64,000 bases of DNA from Argentina anserina (GCF_933775445.1 NC_065877.1:16864001-16928000), one strand, 5' to 3'; numbered from the stretch's first letter, positions 49,701-61,149 are shown. The notes: generated by a model from the letters alone, not told the origin. Translations and numbers: made by a program.

Positions 49701-50043
49701 CTAGAAGCTATGATAATTGCTATGATGATAAAATAACTATTTACTTTTGAGCATAGAGGGTAGATTTAGAGATTTGTAAACTTGTCAGATAAACAAACAT
49801 TAAGAATCAGGCCCACCTGTCAAAATTTTAACAAAAGGACAAAATTAGCAGAAAAAAGTAATATCTTAACGGAATATTTCAAAAGTTTTAACAGAAATAC
49901 CTTATTGATATTGTAATAAGAGTTCATGGATCTTTTTGATTTTTTTTTAAATGTCAGAGATCAGATTGTTCTTATCACATGAATTCAAGGACTGTTGCTG
50001 AATTTTTCCCAAAATAAAATGTGTCTATATATGTAAAAAACTC
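49701..50043. other. Glucanase 3' flank
   Basis: AT-rich sequence between the viral remnant and the glucanase stop codon. It presumably holds the glucanase 3' UTR. Nothing else was seen. Confidence 0.4.
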
Positions 50044-51185
50044 TTAGTTGAAATTGATAGGATAAACTGGATCTTTGGTTGGTAAAAAGAGCCCAAAATT
50101 CTTCTCAGTCTCTGCTCCACCTTTCTCATTCTCATTGAACATGGCGAATATGTAAGTCTCTATCGGGCCTTCAGGTTTCTTCGGAGTGCCACCCTTGACA
50201 TGGTTAATCAGATTTGAATTGTAGATTCTGGCATTCTCTATCGTTGTAACTTCACCATCGCCACCTGCAGAGGGCCAACCAGTCTCTGATACAACAATCT
50301 TCAAAGAACTACCTCCGGCCTTCTCTAGTGCAGAGTAATGTGCATCTAGAAGTGCATCAAACAAGTTTTGGTAGCCAAGGTCTCCATCTTTAACCACTGA
50401 TGGATATGTGAAAAGAGCATACTGAATGTCAATATCTTGCGGATTGTCTATGTAACTAAAGTATGAGTACATATTAACAAGCAACGGAGATTGGTTTCCC
50501 ACAAGAAAACTAATGATGGGATCAAGAAATGATCGATAGTCTTGCTTGAATGATCCTTTTGATGGAGGGAAAGACTCTTGGAGGATTATAGGATGAACAG
50601 CTGTGGAGACTTTAATTTTGTTTGCAAGGCCAGCCTGGGAAATTGCATTTTGAATTTTTTCCATGGCAGGGCCAACAAACGGTGCTAACAAACCTGATTC
50701 TATTTCGTTCCCAACCGCAATGTATTTGATATTTACATCTCCATACTTCACCACATTGTTTTGTACCCAGTCATCTGCATTGGCCTGGTTAGAAGAAATA
50801 TCCTGAAGGCGTTCGTGTTCGACACCAAGCATGAGCTCAATGTTGGAGCCTCTTAAAGCTTCAAGAGCGTCATGGTTTGGACCATACAGCCGCATCCGTT
50901 TGATGTTATGTTGGTTGTAAAGAGATATTACTTCTTGTGGGGGTGGCAAGTTGTTTGCGACAGTTCCATAGCAAACACCAATTTGGGCATCTGCAACATA
51001 ATATCACAGTGTGTGTGTAAATTATTAGCTACGAAATTAAATGCAGAGCTAACTAACCAAACAATAAGGTCTAATCAAGTGAGGGGAGAGAGACCTGTTG
51101 TGGTGAAGGTAGCCATTAAGATCTCAAACAGTAGCAACTTGGAGACTATGGAAAATACTTGGGAATCAACATGAGACTTGACCAT
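50044..51185 (-). CDS. Glucan endo-1,3-beta-glucosidase (GH17), two exons
   Basis: Secreted hydrolase of beta-1,3-glucan (callose and fungal wall glucan), PR-2 type. Exon 1 is 51095-51185, exon 2 is 50044-50990, with a 104-bp GT-AG intron at 50991-51094. The exons give 345 residues, the usual length. The start MVKSHVDSQ precedes a hydrophobic stretch ([17 protein letters not shown]), a likely signal peptide with cleavage near the AQIGVCYG mature start. The acid/base glutamate is in IAVGNEIE (E126) and the nucleophile in [12 protein letters not shown] (E266). The protein ends at VYPINFN without the C-terminal vacuolar extension, so apoplastic location is likely (inference). The intron splitting the signal region is typical of this family. 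The frame is intact. A defective virus lies directly downstream. Confidence 0.93.
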
Positions 51186-51252
51186 CTTGTGTATACAAAA
51201 GGATGAACTTAGCAAGTTAAATTGTGTGCTTCAACAACATTTGAGGTTCCGG

Positions 51253-51259
51253 TTTTATA
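51253..51259 (-). promoter_or_regulatory. Glucanase TATA box
   Basis: TATAAAA on the minus strand, in CCTATAAAACC, about 70 bases before the start codon. Confidence 0.65.
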
Positions 51260-51460
51260 GGTTGGGAACTCATAAGCAGATTCTACTAATAAATACAGTG
51301 TCACTGACGTATTTCACAAGTTGCATAGAAAGCCAGCCTAACTTACCAAATTGATCATATGTTGAACAAGTCTAGTTTATTTCCCTTTGGACAAGTCGAA
51401 GAAGACTTGCTCCTAATAACTTGTCTTCATTGGAGAAAGTTAGCTTGAGCAACTTGATGC

Positions 51461-51492
<32 letters not shown>

Positions 51493-51516
51493 TACACACA
51501 CACACACACACACACA
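51461..51516. repeat. TA and CA microsatellite
   Basis: (TA)13 at 51461-51486 runs into a CA repeat at 51494-51516. Confidence 0.95.
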
Positions 51517-51649
51517 TACTAATGAGGATTGTGCGATGACTGCGCATAGGAAGTTAAACGTACGTTTAAGGAGAGGTTATGAGATTATTAATCCTTTGAC
51601 GATCGATCGTGTACAACACCAAACGTAATTACGCGCCATCCCCGTCTTC

Positions 51650-52010
51650 TACAGCTGCAGTGAAGAGCTACGTACAAAAGGATGAATTTAGCAAATCGCA
51701 TATTAATTTCAACAACATTTTGAGATACCATCTTTATTGGTGGAAAATTCATACATGCTCATTTATAGATTAACTAAGGTAGTTAATATTCAAAGAACGG
51801 TATAGTGAACTCGACCCAGGTTTAATTGCAATTGCAAAGAGTAAGTACCTAAATCACAAGTTGCATAGCAAGCCAGAGTGCCAGCCCAACTTATCAAACA
51901 AGTAATAATCAATTGAACAAGACTAGTTTTTTTTTTTTTTGGTCAATGAACAAGACTAGTTTCTTCCCCCGGCCCTTTCGACAAGCTGTCAAGCTGATCG
52001 AAGAAGACTA
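51650..52010 (-). repeat. Diverged second copy of the glucanase promoter region
   Basis: Words such as CAAAAGGATGAA, CAACAACATTTTGAG, CACAAGTTGCATAG, AAGCCAG and CAAGACTAGTTT follow the same order as in 51196-51420, immediately upstream of the glucanase ATG. No second glucanase coding exon is seen beside it. A 17-base near-repeat inside it (GAACAAGACTAGTTT) is duplicated around a T-run. Confidence 0.7.
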
Positions 52011-52174
52011 GGAAATTGGTCAACTTAACCCGTCTCTTAAGGCTCCAGTCGGAAATTGTAAAGACTCCTAGTGATCGAAACTTTGAATGTTCATAAGTCC
52101 AGCAATGCATCAGCATTTTGGAATCTTTACTGCTCACTAGTTAGAAAAATTAATGTTTAAAGAAAATGAAGGCA

Positions 52175-52204
<30 letters not shown>
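52175..52204. repeat. AT microsatellite
   Basis: About 15 AT units, directly before a 250-bp repeat unit. Confidence 0.95.
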
Positions 52205-52211
<7 letters not shown>

Positions 52212-52765
52212 ATCCAGAGTGAAGCTTCACTCTGAAATTACAGAGTGAAGTTCCAATTTTGGCACACTTTTCGGTCAAATTTTTTCACCATAAGCGATTC
52301 AATATTTAGGTATACTATTCAAGATCATCTCTACAAAGTTTCATCCAATTTGACAATGGTTTGAGCTTTCAAAATTGAGATTTACACGAACGGTTCACGT
52401 TGAACAGTTTTAATTCACGCATTGATTTGATCTAATTTCAATACCTTAACGATGTCCGAATTAGATAAAATTTTGTAGAGATGATCGACTGTATATATAT
52501 ATATATATATCAGTCCCTATCCAGAGTGAAGCTTCACTCTGAAATTACAGAGTGAAGTTCTAATTTTAGCACACGTTTTGGTCAAATATTTTCACCATAA
52601 GTAATTCAATATTTAGGTATACTATTCAAAATCATCTCTACAAAGTTTCATCTAATTTGACAATTGTTTGAGTTTTTAAAATTGAGATTTACACTAACGG
52701 TTCATGTTAAACAGTTTTAATTCATTCATTGATTGAATCTAATTTCAATACCTTAACGATGTAGT
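52205..52765. repeat. 250-bp repeat, two direct copies each beside a TA run
   Basis: 52205-52456 and 52512-52765 are direct copies that start with CTATCCAGAGTGAAGCTTCA, which folds on itself and on the following ACAGAGTGAAG. Each copy is preceded by a TA run. It looks like a small non-autonomous element, class unknown. Confidence 0.8.
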
Positions 52766-52790
52766 TGTATATATATATCGAAGTAGTTGT

Positions 52791-52955
52791 TGTGAGTGGA
52801 TGGTAGTAGGTGAATGAAGAGATAGTGGAGGAAACAATCGGTAGTGGAGTGATTAGTTGAAAGATTAGTATATAGTGTAAATTAGTCTATATATATCATT
52901 GAATCTGTATATGCAAATCATCAATTTAAGCATCAATTCAAGATACAATTTGAGT
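52791..52955 (+). repeat. 5' LTR of the copia element
   Basis: 165 bp, very short for copia. It is nearly identical to the 3' LTR. Confidence 0.92.
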
Positions 52956-52968
52956 TGGTATCAGAGCC
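52956..52968 (+). promoter_or_regulatory. Primer-binding site, initiator tRNA-Met
   Basis: TGGTATCAGAGCC abuts the 5' LTR directly. Confidence 0.9.
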
Positions 52969-53591
52969 TTTTTTTGGAGCTCTGTTTTTACCTGGGTTTC
53001 CACTGCGTTTTTTGCGTGGAACTGCATCTTCTTCATTTTGGCGCAAACGACGTTCTCTTCCCTCTCCTTCAAGCTGTGATCTTCACTGCTGCTCGGCACC
53101 TCCGCGACCCGCCCGCCGCTGCTGCTTGGTCTCCAGCCTCTGCCCCACAAGCACAGGGACATAAATACCGCACTGTCCGGCAGCAAGCTTCATTGTCGAC
53201 GTCGGAGAATTTTTTTTTTCTTGAAACCCGCGACCCGCCAGCTGCTACTTAGAACCACCGGTACCCACCGCTGCACAGAACCTCGGCGAACGACGGCAGA
53301 ACCTCGGCGAACGACGACAGCCCCGTCCTTTCCGAAGTCGAACCCACCGTCGGTGTCATACCCGAAGACGTGGACTCCCGTCCTGGTGCCGCCGCCGTCA
53401 ACCCCTGAAGCTCCGGTGAAAGAGAAGAGGCGCGCGTCGAAAACACAAAACAAATTTTCGGCGAAAATCTGACTCGGAGACCTGCATTTAACCCGATCCG
53501 GAGACCCGCACTCGACCCGACCCGGAGACCCGCATTCGACCCGACCCGGAGACCCGCATTCGACCCGACCCGAGACCCGGATTCTTTTATC
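52969..53591 (+). repeat. GC-rich leader with tandem repeats in place of gag
   Basis: CGACCCGACCCGGAGACC-type 24-base units repeat about four times at 53475-53585, and a 21-base CAGAACCTCGGCGAACGACG unit is doubled at 53278-53320. Frames are open on both strands here (52899-53252, 53190-53472, 53249-53704) but none resembles copia gag. Confidence 0.75.
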
Positions 53592-54939
53592 TTGGTTGTC
53601 CGGTGCACCCCAGACAGGCTCAACTTCGTTTTTATCCTATTGTGTTCCCGCTGCATCAATCCTTTTTCAATGGTTTCTGGAGACGTCACAGAGGGTTCTC
53701 CCATTCATGGTCTGGTTAGACGTGGTCATAACACAGCAGGAGGAGCAATACCTCTCGCATCCATTGGTATGGCTTTAAATATTTCTAACTTTGTTGGTTT
53801 TGATACATGGATTATTGATTCTGGTGCATCTGATCATATGACTTATGACAAATCTTATTTTACCGTATTATCTCCTCCACCAGTACCCTATGTTACTAAT
53901 GCTAATGGTGAGGCGTTTCCCGTATTAGGGAAAGGGTCAGTTCGTATTACTCCTACAATAGAGCTTCACAATGTGCTATATGTACCTGCTTTATCTCATC
54001 ACTTGATCTCTGTTCCCCAATTGAACACTGACGCTAAGTGTTCTGTGACATTTTTTCCTATGTATGTCATATTTCAGAATCTTCTCACCGGAGAGTTAAT
54101 TGGTCAGGGGTATCTGAGGGGCCGGTTGTTTCATCTAGATCAGACATATGCAGGGGAGAAACCAGGGGCACAGTCTCGAACCGCTTTACTCTCCACTTCT
54201 GATAAGCTAAGTGAAGTTTGGTTATGGCATCGTCGCTTACGGCATCCATCTTTTAGTGTTATGAAAAAATCTATGCCTACTTTGTTTATTAATGTGGATG
54301 AGTCACTTTTACGTTGTGAGACATGTGTTTTGGGCAAGAGTCATCGATCTACATATTCCCCTAGCACTTCTAATAGACGTTCTATTCCTTTTGAATTAAT
54401 TCATTCTGATGTTTGGGGGCCTTCCAAAGAGTCTACTGTGTCAGGGATGCGGTATTATGTGTCATTTATTGATGATTGCACCCGTCTTTCATGGGTTGTT
54501 CTCCTCAAAACTAAAGATGAGGTTTTTCCAGCTTTTCAAGCCTTCTATAATACTGTTCAAACACAATATAATGCAACAATTAGAGTTCTTCGGTCTGATA
54601 ATGGGGGGGGGGAATATGTGCATCATGTCTTTCAAGAGTTTTTTAACACACACGGAATTGTTCATCAAACAACGTGTCCTTACGCGTCATTTACTTGATA
54701 TGGCTCGGTGTCTTCTTTTTAGTGCCCATATGCCTAAATACCTGTGGGGTGATGCTGTCATCACTTCCGCTCACCTCGTTAATCGTCTTCCCTCTCGTGT
54801 CCTTCAGGGAAAAGTTCCATATGAGGTACTTGCATCTCATGTATCATTACCCTCTTTTCATAATCTTCATGCCCGTGTTTTCGGTTGTGTTGCTTTTGTT
54901 CATCTTCCAAAACATCAACGGTCTAAATTGGATGCCTGA
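53592..54939 (+). pseudogene. Copia protease and integrase (broken)
   Basis: The protease active site WIIDSGASDHM is at about 53808-53840. The GAG-pre-integrase domain follows, with LWHRRLRHPS and the CETCVLGKSHR zinc ligands. The integrase core has HSDVWGPS and LRSDNGGGEY (first two acidic residues). At about 54681-54684 a deletion removes the segment that carries the third catalytic glutamate (the NGVAERKN motif in family members) and shifts the frame. The frame then resumes with HLLDMARCLLFSAHMPKYLWG. A TGA at 54937-54939 follows. Confidence 0.88.
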
Positions 54940-57084
54940 GCAGTTAAATGTGTGTTTGTTGGGTATGGCGGACATCAGAAAGGGTACCGGTGCTATCATC
55001 CACCTACCAGGAGGTACTATGTCACTATGGATGTTACTTTCTTTGAGGACATGAGCTATTTTACCTCTTCCGATACTGCTCTTCAGGGGGAGAATTCATA
55101 TTTTGAAGACCTGTATCATGGAGAGGGGGAGACAAGTAAGCCAGTAGATATGGTGACCGGTTCAATTGAGATTACCCATGTGTCAGCTACACAGACACCA
55201 CCGGATGATGCCGGGTCTCCAGTCACTCCAGACATTCAAGTACCAAACGATGACAACACAAATGCCCCTCATATCTCCCGTACTACTAATTCTACACCTG
55301 ACCAATACTCTCCTGGTACAGAAGATCACTCATCTGAGGTTAGTCATCCTATTGGGGCTAATACTAGTGAAGCTAATAGTAGACAATATGTCTTGCCAAA
55401 TAGGTCTACTCGGGGTCAGCCAACAAAAAAGTACGAACCCACCCTTCAGGCTAAAGCTAAGTATCCTGTGGCAAATTTTATGTCTACCAAAAGGTTGTCT
55501 AAGTCATATGCATCATTTGTGAATCAAATATCTACTGTATCAGTACCTAACAAAGTGCAGGATGCATTGGGAGATCCAAAATGGAGGAAAGCCATAGAAG
55601 AAGAGATGGAAGCATTACAAAAGAACAATACTTGGGAGCTTGTATCTCCACCATATGGCAAGAAGACTGTAGGATGTCGTTGGGTTTTTTCGGTGAAGCA
55701 TAATCCAGATGGGTCAGTAAGCCGGTATAAAGCACGCCTAGTAGCGAAGGGGTTCACTCAAACATATGGCATAGACTATGATGAGACATTTGCACCTGTT
55801 GCAAAGATAAACACTATCCGGGTATTGCTCTCTGTCGCTGCTAACTTGAACTGGCCACTTAGGCAATTTGATGTTAAAAATGCATTCCTTCATGGAGAAC
55901 TAACAGAGGAAGTATACATGGATCTTCCGCCTGGATATGTGGCCGCTTCTCCAAGTAACTTCGTGTGCAGATTGAGAAAGTCTTTGTATGGTCTTAAACA
56001 GTCACCTCGTGCTTGGTTTGGAAGATTCTCACAATTCATGAGGAAAATTGGCTATATGCAGAGTAATTCAGACCACACATTATTTCTCAAACATCAACAA
56101 GGGAAGGTAACAGCCCTAATCATATATGTTGACGATATGGTAGTTACTGGTAATGATACTATTTAGGTGAACAGATTACAAAAGCAGCTAGCCACATGGT
56201 TTGAGATGAAGGACCTAGGTGTACTCAAGTATTTCTTGGGCATTGAGGTAGCCCGGGGAAGTGATGGTATCTATCTGTGTCAGAGGAAGTACATCCTTGA
56301 TCTATTAACGGAGACAGGTATGTTAGATTGTACTCCAATTGATACTCCTATTGAGCAGAACCATCGGCTAGCAGAGTACCCAGATCAAGTGCCCACTGAC
56401 AAAACTCGTTATCAGAGGCTAGTTGGACGCCTGATTTATTTGTCACATACCAGGCCAGATATTGCGTATGCAGTAAGTGTAGTAAGTCAGTTCATGCATA
56501 ATCCCAGCGAGGACCACATGGATGCTGTTGTAAGGATCTTGAGGTACTTAAAGTCAGCTCCGGGGAGAGGAGTAATGTTCTCTAATCACAATAGAATCCT
56601 TGAAATTTGTGGCTTCACAGATGCAGACTGGGCTGGAAATATTACAGATCGAAGATCCACATCAGGGTACTTTACCTTTGTTGGGGGTAACCTTGTTACA
56701 TGGAAGAGTAAGAAACAAAATGTGGTAGCTCGATCTAGTGCTGAAGCAGAGTACAGAGGTATGGCTCAAGGAGTATGCGAATTGTTATGGCTTAGAAACT
56801 TGCTACAAGATTTGGGTATTAAACCTAAATGTGCTATGCATTTGTACTGTGACAACAAGGCAGCTATTGATATTTCACAGAATCCTGTACAACATGATTG
56901 TACAAAACATGTGGAGGTTGATCGTCACTTTATAAAAGAGAAGCTAGACGCGAAGATCATCAGTTTTCCTTTTGTTCCTACAGAAGAGCAACTTGCCGAT
57001 ATGCTCACAAAAGGAGTATCTAAGAAAGCTTTTTATGACTCACTTGGCAAGTTGGGCATGGTTGATATGCATGCGCCAACTTGA
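54940..57084 (+). pseudogene. Copia reverse transcriptase and RNase H
   Basis: An open frame from about 54940 to a TAG at 56164-56166, then on in the same frame to 57084. After a serine/threonine/proline-rich linker, RT starts at about 55560 with WRKAIEEEMEALQKNNTWEL. It contains FDVKNAFLHGEL, SLYGLKQSPRAW and the catalytic YVDDMVV at about 56125-56140. RNase H (from about 56600) shows FTDADWAG, SSAEAEYRG and YCDNKAAI, and ends with the HIRDK-equivalent VEVDRHFIKEK and LADMLTKG. A single stop is the only defect seen in this half. Confidence 0.92.
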
Positions 57085-57091
57085 GGGGGAG
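57081..57091 (+). promoter_or_regulatory. Polypurine tract of the copia element
   Basis: TTGAGGGGGAG immediately before the 3' LTR, the primer site for plus-strand DNA. Confidence 0.8.
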
Positions 57092-57256
57092 TGTGAGTGG
57101 ATGGTAGTAGGTGAATGAAGAGATAGTGGAGGAAACAATCGGTAGTGGAGTGATTAGTTGAGAGATTAGTATATAGTGTAAATTAGTCTATATATATCAT
57201 TGAATCTATATATGCAAATCATCAATTTAAGCATCAATTCAAGATACAATTTGAGT
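57092..57256 (+). repeat. 3' LTR of the copia element
   Basis: 165 bp, direct copy of 52791-52955. Confidence 0.92.
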
Positions 57257-57261
57257 GTTGT

Positions 57262-57720
57262 ATATATCCACCGTGACTTTTTTATCATCTTCCCTATTAT
57301 CTACTAGTTGAGCACTTATTTATCCTTTCATGACTTAAATCTTAGACCTTCGACCGTAACCTTTTTCAATTATCAGTTTCTTATGAATATTGATGCATGG
57401 TCTCTAAACAATCTAAACAGATTAAGCAAGATTTGGGGTCGTCATCTAGTAATTTAGTGATCAAGTTAAGCTAGCCGGCCGCGAGTGGAGTTAAGCCAAA
57501 TAAGTTGATGGCTTTGATTAGATATCCATGCATGATGATGCATCGATCATCACAATGAGTCGTATGTACGTAGCCTTTTTATTGCTGGATTAAACTTTTA
57601 CGGAAAATTTACCCAGCAGTTCGTGGTCGTTTTCATAATTTGTTGCTGAAGGTTGCCTTTATTGCTAGATGGTTCCTGACTTCCTGTGGATGTGTACAAC
57701 TGGATCTTACGACCTTGGCT
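57262..57720. other. Intergenic, nothing recognised
   Basis: Noncoding between the copia element and the TRIM. Confidence 0.5.
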
Positions 57721-57725
57721 GGGAG

Positions 57726-58292
57726 TGTTAGAGAGGAGAGATCCCACATCTAAGAAATGACAAAGAAAATAAAGCTTATAAGTGGGTAGATAATAACCAA
57801 TTGTACCGAGGCCTTTTGTGATTAAAACCCAACACCTGTGAGGTGGTTAAGTTGGGACAATATCGGTACAGTTGGTCCACGGGCCACGCTTGTCACTGTT
57901 TAACATGGTATCAGAGCGGGTCCCTCTCCAGTCGCGCCTCCAATCTTTCGTGGGCCCGAGTTGGGTGCCACTTTGTCATGTCATCGGAGGATTTCCGATT
58001 GGATGGCTACTAAGTGTCGTTAGTTACTGGACCTTAGTTTCTTTCATCCCAGTATATGGGATGTTAATCTGTCACGTGCAGACCTAAAAATTAGGTTGCC
58101 CGTGAGGGGGCGTGTTAGAGAGGAGAGATCCCACATCTAAGAAGTGACAAAGAAAATAAAGCTTATAAGTGGGTGGATAATAACCAATTGTACCGAGGCC
58201 TTTTGTGATTAAAACCCAACACCTGTGAGGTGGTTAAGTTGGGACAATATCAGTATAGTTGGTCCACGGGCCACGCTTGTCACTGTTTAACA
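57726..58292 (+). mobile_element. Complete TRIM (miniature LTR retrotransposon)
   Basis: 567 bp. The LTRs of 180 bp (57726-57905 and 58113-58292) start TGTTAGAGAGGAGAGATCCC and end CTGTTTAACA, and are nearly identical. A tRNA-Met primer site TGGTATCAGAGCGGG begins at 57906 and a purine tract GTGAGGGGGCG precedes the 3' LTR (58102-58112). The flanks GGGAG (57721-57725) and GGGAA (58293-58297) are a 5-bp duplication with one change. The 207-base interior has no coding capacity. The termini fit the Katydid-like TRIM group. Confidence 0.92.
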
Positions 58293-58629
58293 GGGAATAC
58301 GTGGTGCCGATGCCTGCAACTTTTTTGCGGTCAGGTAACATGTTCTAACAATTGTTACGCTGAGTTTGTTCTATAATTATTGAATATTAAGAAGTCAGTT
58401 GTCAAAATCATCTCAATTGGCAATTATGATTCCGTGTTGATCTGATCTCCTTGAATACTGAAAAGATCATTAGATTCTGAGTTCTGTTTCTGACAATAAA
58501 GTGTAAATTTTTCAAAGACTACCTAAAAGTCTGCACAACATGGCATTAAGCCTTTTGGGGTTGAGCTAATTTTAGGCCTTGATTTAAAAAAGAATAATTG
58601 AAACGGTAAGTTGAGATTTTCTATATATA

Positions 58630-58971
58630 TAGGTAGGTTAGAGAGTGAACGTCTACAGTGCACCAAAAGTGTGGATGTCACCGCTTTCGGCGATTGGCGA
58701 CGCGCAATGACGGCGCAGAAAGTACTGGATGTGCTCTCCCCCTCCCGATGCTCTTCTATGTGCCGGTCGAAGCTCCATCGCCGACTACGGCAGTCGGAAT
58801 ATATAAATTTCTAGAAATTTTAAGTTTATGGGAAATTTGCAAATTCCGGTCACCGTGCGCCGATGATGAAGCTCCGACCGGCACATACAGGAGCGCCAAG
58901 AGGGGGGAGCACGGTCGACATCATCTGTGTCATCGTTACGCGTTTCCGGTCGCCGGAGTCGTGAACGTCTA

Positions 58972-58976
<5 letters not shown>
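58630..58976. mobile_element. Foldback (hairpin) element
   Basis: Imperfect inverted arms of about 160 bp meet at AAATTTCTAGAAATTT (58805-58820). ATGTGCCGGTCGAAGCTCCA on the left pairs with the inverse of the right arm near 58860-58890, and CTCTCCCCCTCCCGATGCTC pairs with its partner near 58895-58910. The outer ends both carry GTGAACGTCTAC. It is flanked on the right by a TA run. Confidence 0.75.
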
Positions 58977-59012
<36 letters not shown>

Positions 59013-59170
59013 TGTTCGAAATATCGGATATATCGGCCGATATATCGCCGATATTTCGAATCCGATACGATAAGGGCATATCAGTCAAAATTTATCGGTC
59101 AATGCAGAAATGTGGTCAACGGCTATATATCGGGTTAACCCAATATATCGGTAGGTTCTTTCTTGTGAAA
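58977..59170. repeat. TA run and ATATCG-rich repeat
   Basis: TA units to about 59009 are followed by many ATATCGG and CGATAT words (59018-59155), which form several overlapping small palindromes. This looks like a decayed repeat of unknown class. Confidence 0.7.
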
Positions 59171-59289
59171 CGACGTTGTTTGATGCAATTATGCAAAAAT
59201 GAAATCAAAACCCGTCGTCGCCATCTCGCCTTCGACCTTCGACTTCGTCGCTTCGATCTGGAAGACTGGAACTCTGCTTCAACCTTCAA

Positions 59290-59500
59290 GAAGAGCTCTC
59301 CCTGTCGCCATCGCCATTGCCTCACCTCACCGGGGGGTATCCGATTCCGAGAAGAGAGCATTCGCCATTGCCATCGCCATCGCCTCACCTCATTGGGGGG
59401 TATTCGATTCCGAGAAGACAGCCGTCGCCATCGCCATCGCCTCACCTCACCAGGGGTATGTGATTCTGACAAGAGAGTCGTTGCCGTTTCCGTCGCCATG
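59290..59500. repeat. Tandem repeat of about 57-63 bp, three copies
   Basis: Units contain GCCATCGCCTCACCTCAC, then GGGGGGTAT, then GATTCCGAGAAGA. Copies are diverged, and frames open on both strands are a by-product. Confidence 0.8.
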
Positions 59501-59515
59501 ACGGTTTCGCAATAG

Positions 59516-61140
59516 GCCAACAAGTAAATTTTCTTTATATCGTTCTGGGATGAATTTTCTTCATTTTCTTGTTAATTTATGCGGTTGGAACCCCTTAGAG
59601 CGCATATTATGCTTTTTGTGAATTATATCTTTGATTCTTGGATTAGTTGGATATAAGGAACTCAGATGTGTAGGTTGTGTAGCCCAATGTATGATTATTG
59701 AGACTAGTTTACGTGAACCAGTGTAATTTCAATCCATGACTAGCTCCAGCATCTTCCTGTTTGTGTTGATATTTGCTCAAATGTGCTTTAGAAATTAGAA
59801 AAAATCTTGCTTAAATGTGCTTTACCAAGAGTCAGTGAAGCTAATACTGGAGTGCAAAATAGCAATTGTCTGAGTTGAAGACAAAATGCAGAAATATATA
59901 GGAGCTACCTAGGTACAATTATATTGTGGATACTATAGTAATACTTGAATAAACTGAGAACTTTGTAGATGCATTACATATTGTAGCCTACTGCCTATTG
60001 CCTATTGATCAAATGATATTGTTCAAAACCAAACAAGGATGGACCAGCTGTTATCAAATCACATGATAAGACAACTTGATCAAGCACAAAGAAAACCCAT
60101 AAATTCAGGACTAAATTGAAACAGAAACTGCAACAAAACTATCTAATATGAAACAATATTGAGAAGCAAAAAGAAATGAAGCAAAACTCACTGGCCATAA
60201 ACTTGGAAAAGATCAAAAGAAACCAAAAGCATATCAAGTTATGATCTTTTTCCATTTATAGCAGCAGGCCTAGACCCTCGGTGACAGGTAGGACAAAGAA
60301 CAAAGAGAGTACATGGATGCTGAATTGTAGTAAATTTGAACCCAAAAACCTAAACCAACAAAGGAAATAACTACACAGCAATTAAGAGCAGTAGAAACAC
60401 AGGTAGGACTACAGATAGACACAGAAAAAAAGCAGATTAGGGAAAGTGCTGCTGCTGCAAGTACCACAAGAAAAAGAAAGACTGAGAAAGATGCTGGTAT
60501 TACTATATCAATCCGACTTAACAACTGGGGTTCTCTTTTTCAACTGGGGTCAGAGGAAGAAGAAGCAGAAGAAGAAGAAGGAAGGAAATATCAGATAACA
60601 CACAATACCTAACTACATGGTCACTTGCTCACTCAATCACTTATTTATGACAAAGATAGAGATAGAGAGAAGCAAACAAACAGACAGAGAAAGCAGAGCA
60701 AGACTACTCAGTCACTCACTCAAGCAGATATACATATACCAGATTAGTGTTGTAGTAAGGCAACTTGATCACATGATCAGATCCTCCTATCCAGATCAAA
60801 GCGCAACATCAAAGTCAAAAATCAACTACTCATATCTGCCTATGCAGCTTGCTTTTATACCATAGTTCCTTCATTATTGAATAGATTACTTAAGCATGGT
60901 CAAGAGTTCACAGGTGTACAAAAGTAATAGACTCACAAATATGCAATTTCCAAACCTGAGAAGCGACAATGATTTTAAGTCAAAAAAACATGTAAACAAT
61001 ATACATACTTACAAACCAAAGAAATATGGCCCAGGAAGACCTAGAGTCATCTGTGATCAACCTAACAAAACAGTTGCAATATAATTGATTAGAACAAAGG
61101 AGCAAAAAGTAAAGACAAAACAATATCAAGATAAAACAAA
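59516..61140. other. Intergenic, no gene recognised
   Basis: AT-rich, with a GAAGAA-rich stretch at 60553-60586. An 84-codon hydrophobic minus-strand frame (60270-60524) matches nothing I know. I see no LTR ends. Confidence 0.5.
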
Positions 61141-61149
61141 AGGGGAAAA

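Larger units (their letters stand above)
52791..57256 (+). mobile_element. Ty1/copia element without gag, damaged pol
   Basis: Two 165-bp LTRs (52791-52955 and 57092-57256) differ at about two positions. They are flanked by perfect 5-bp duplications GTTGT (52786-52790 and 57257-57261). The LTR starts TGTGAGTGG and ends TTTGAGT rather than CA. Pol domains run protease, integrase, RT, RNase H, the copia order. The 840 bases before protease contain no gag. Confidence 0.9.

Noticed and set aside
53190..53704. Overlapping long frames on both strands upstream of the copia protease, considered as gag.
   Set aside because: They arise from GC-rich tandem repeats. No gag domain or zinc knuckle is present.
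59116..59523. Arginine-rich frames on both strands, considered as a coding exon.
   Set aside because: They follow a three-copy tandem repeat and are open on both strands.
60270..60524. An 84-codon minus-strand frame with a hydrophobic segment.
   Set aside because: It has no family resemblance, exon signals or neighbouring coding sequence, and is likely chance.
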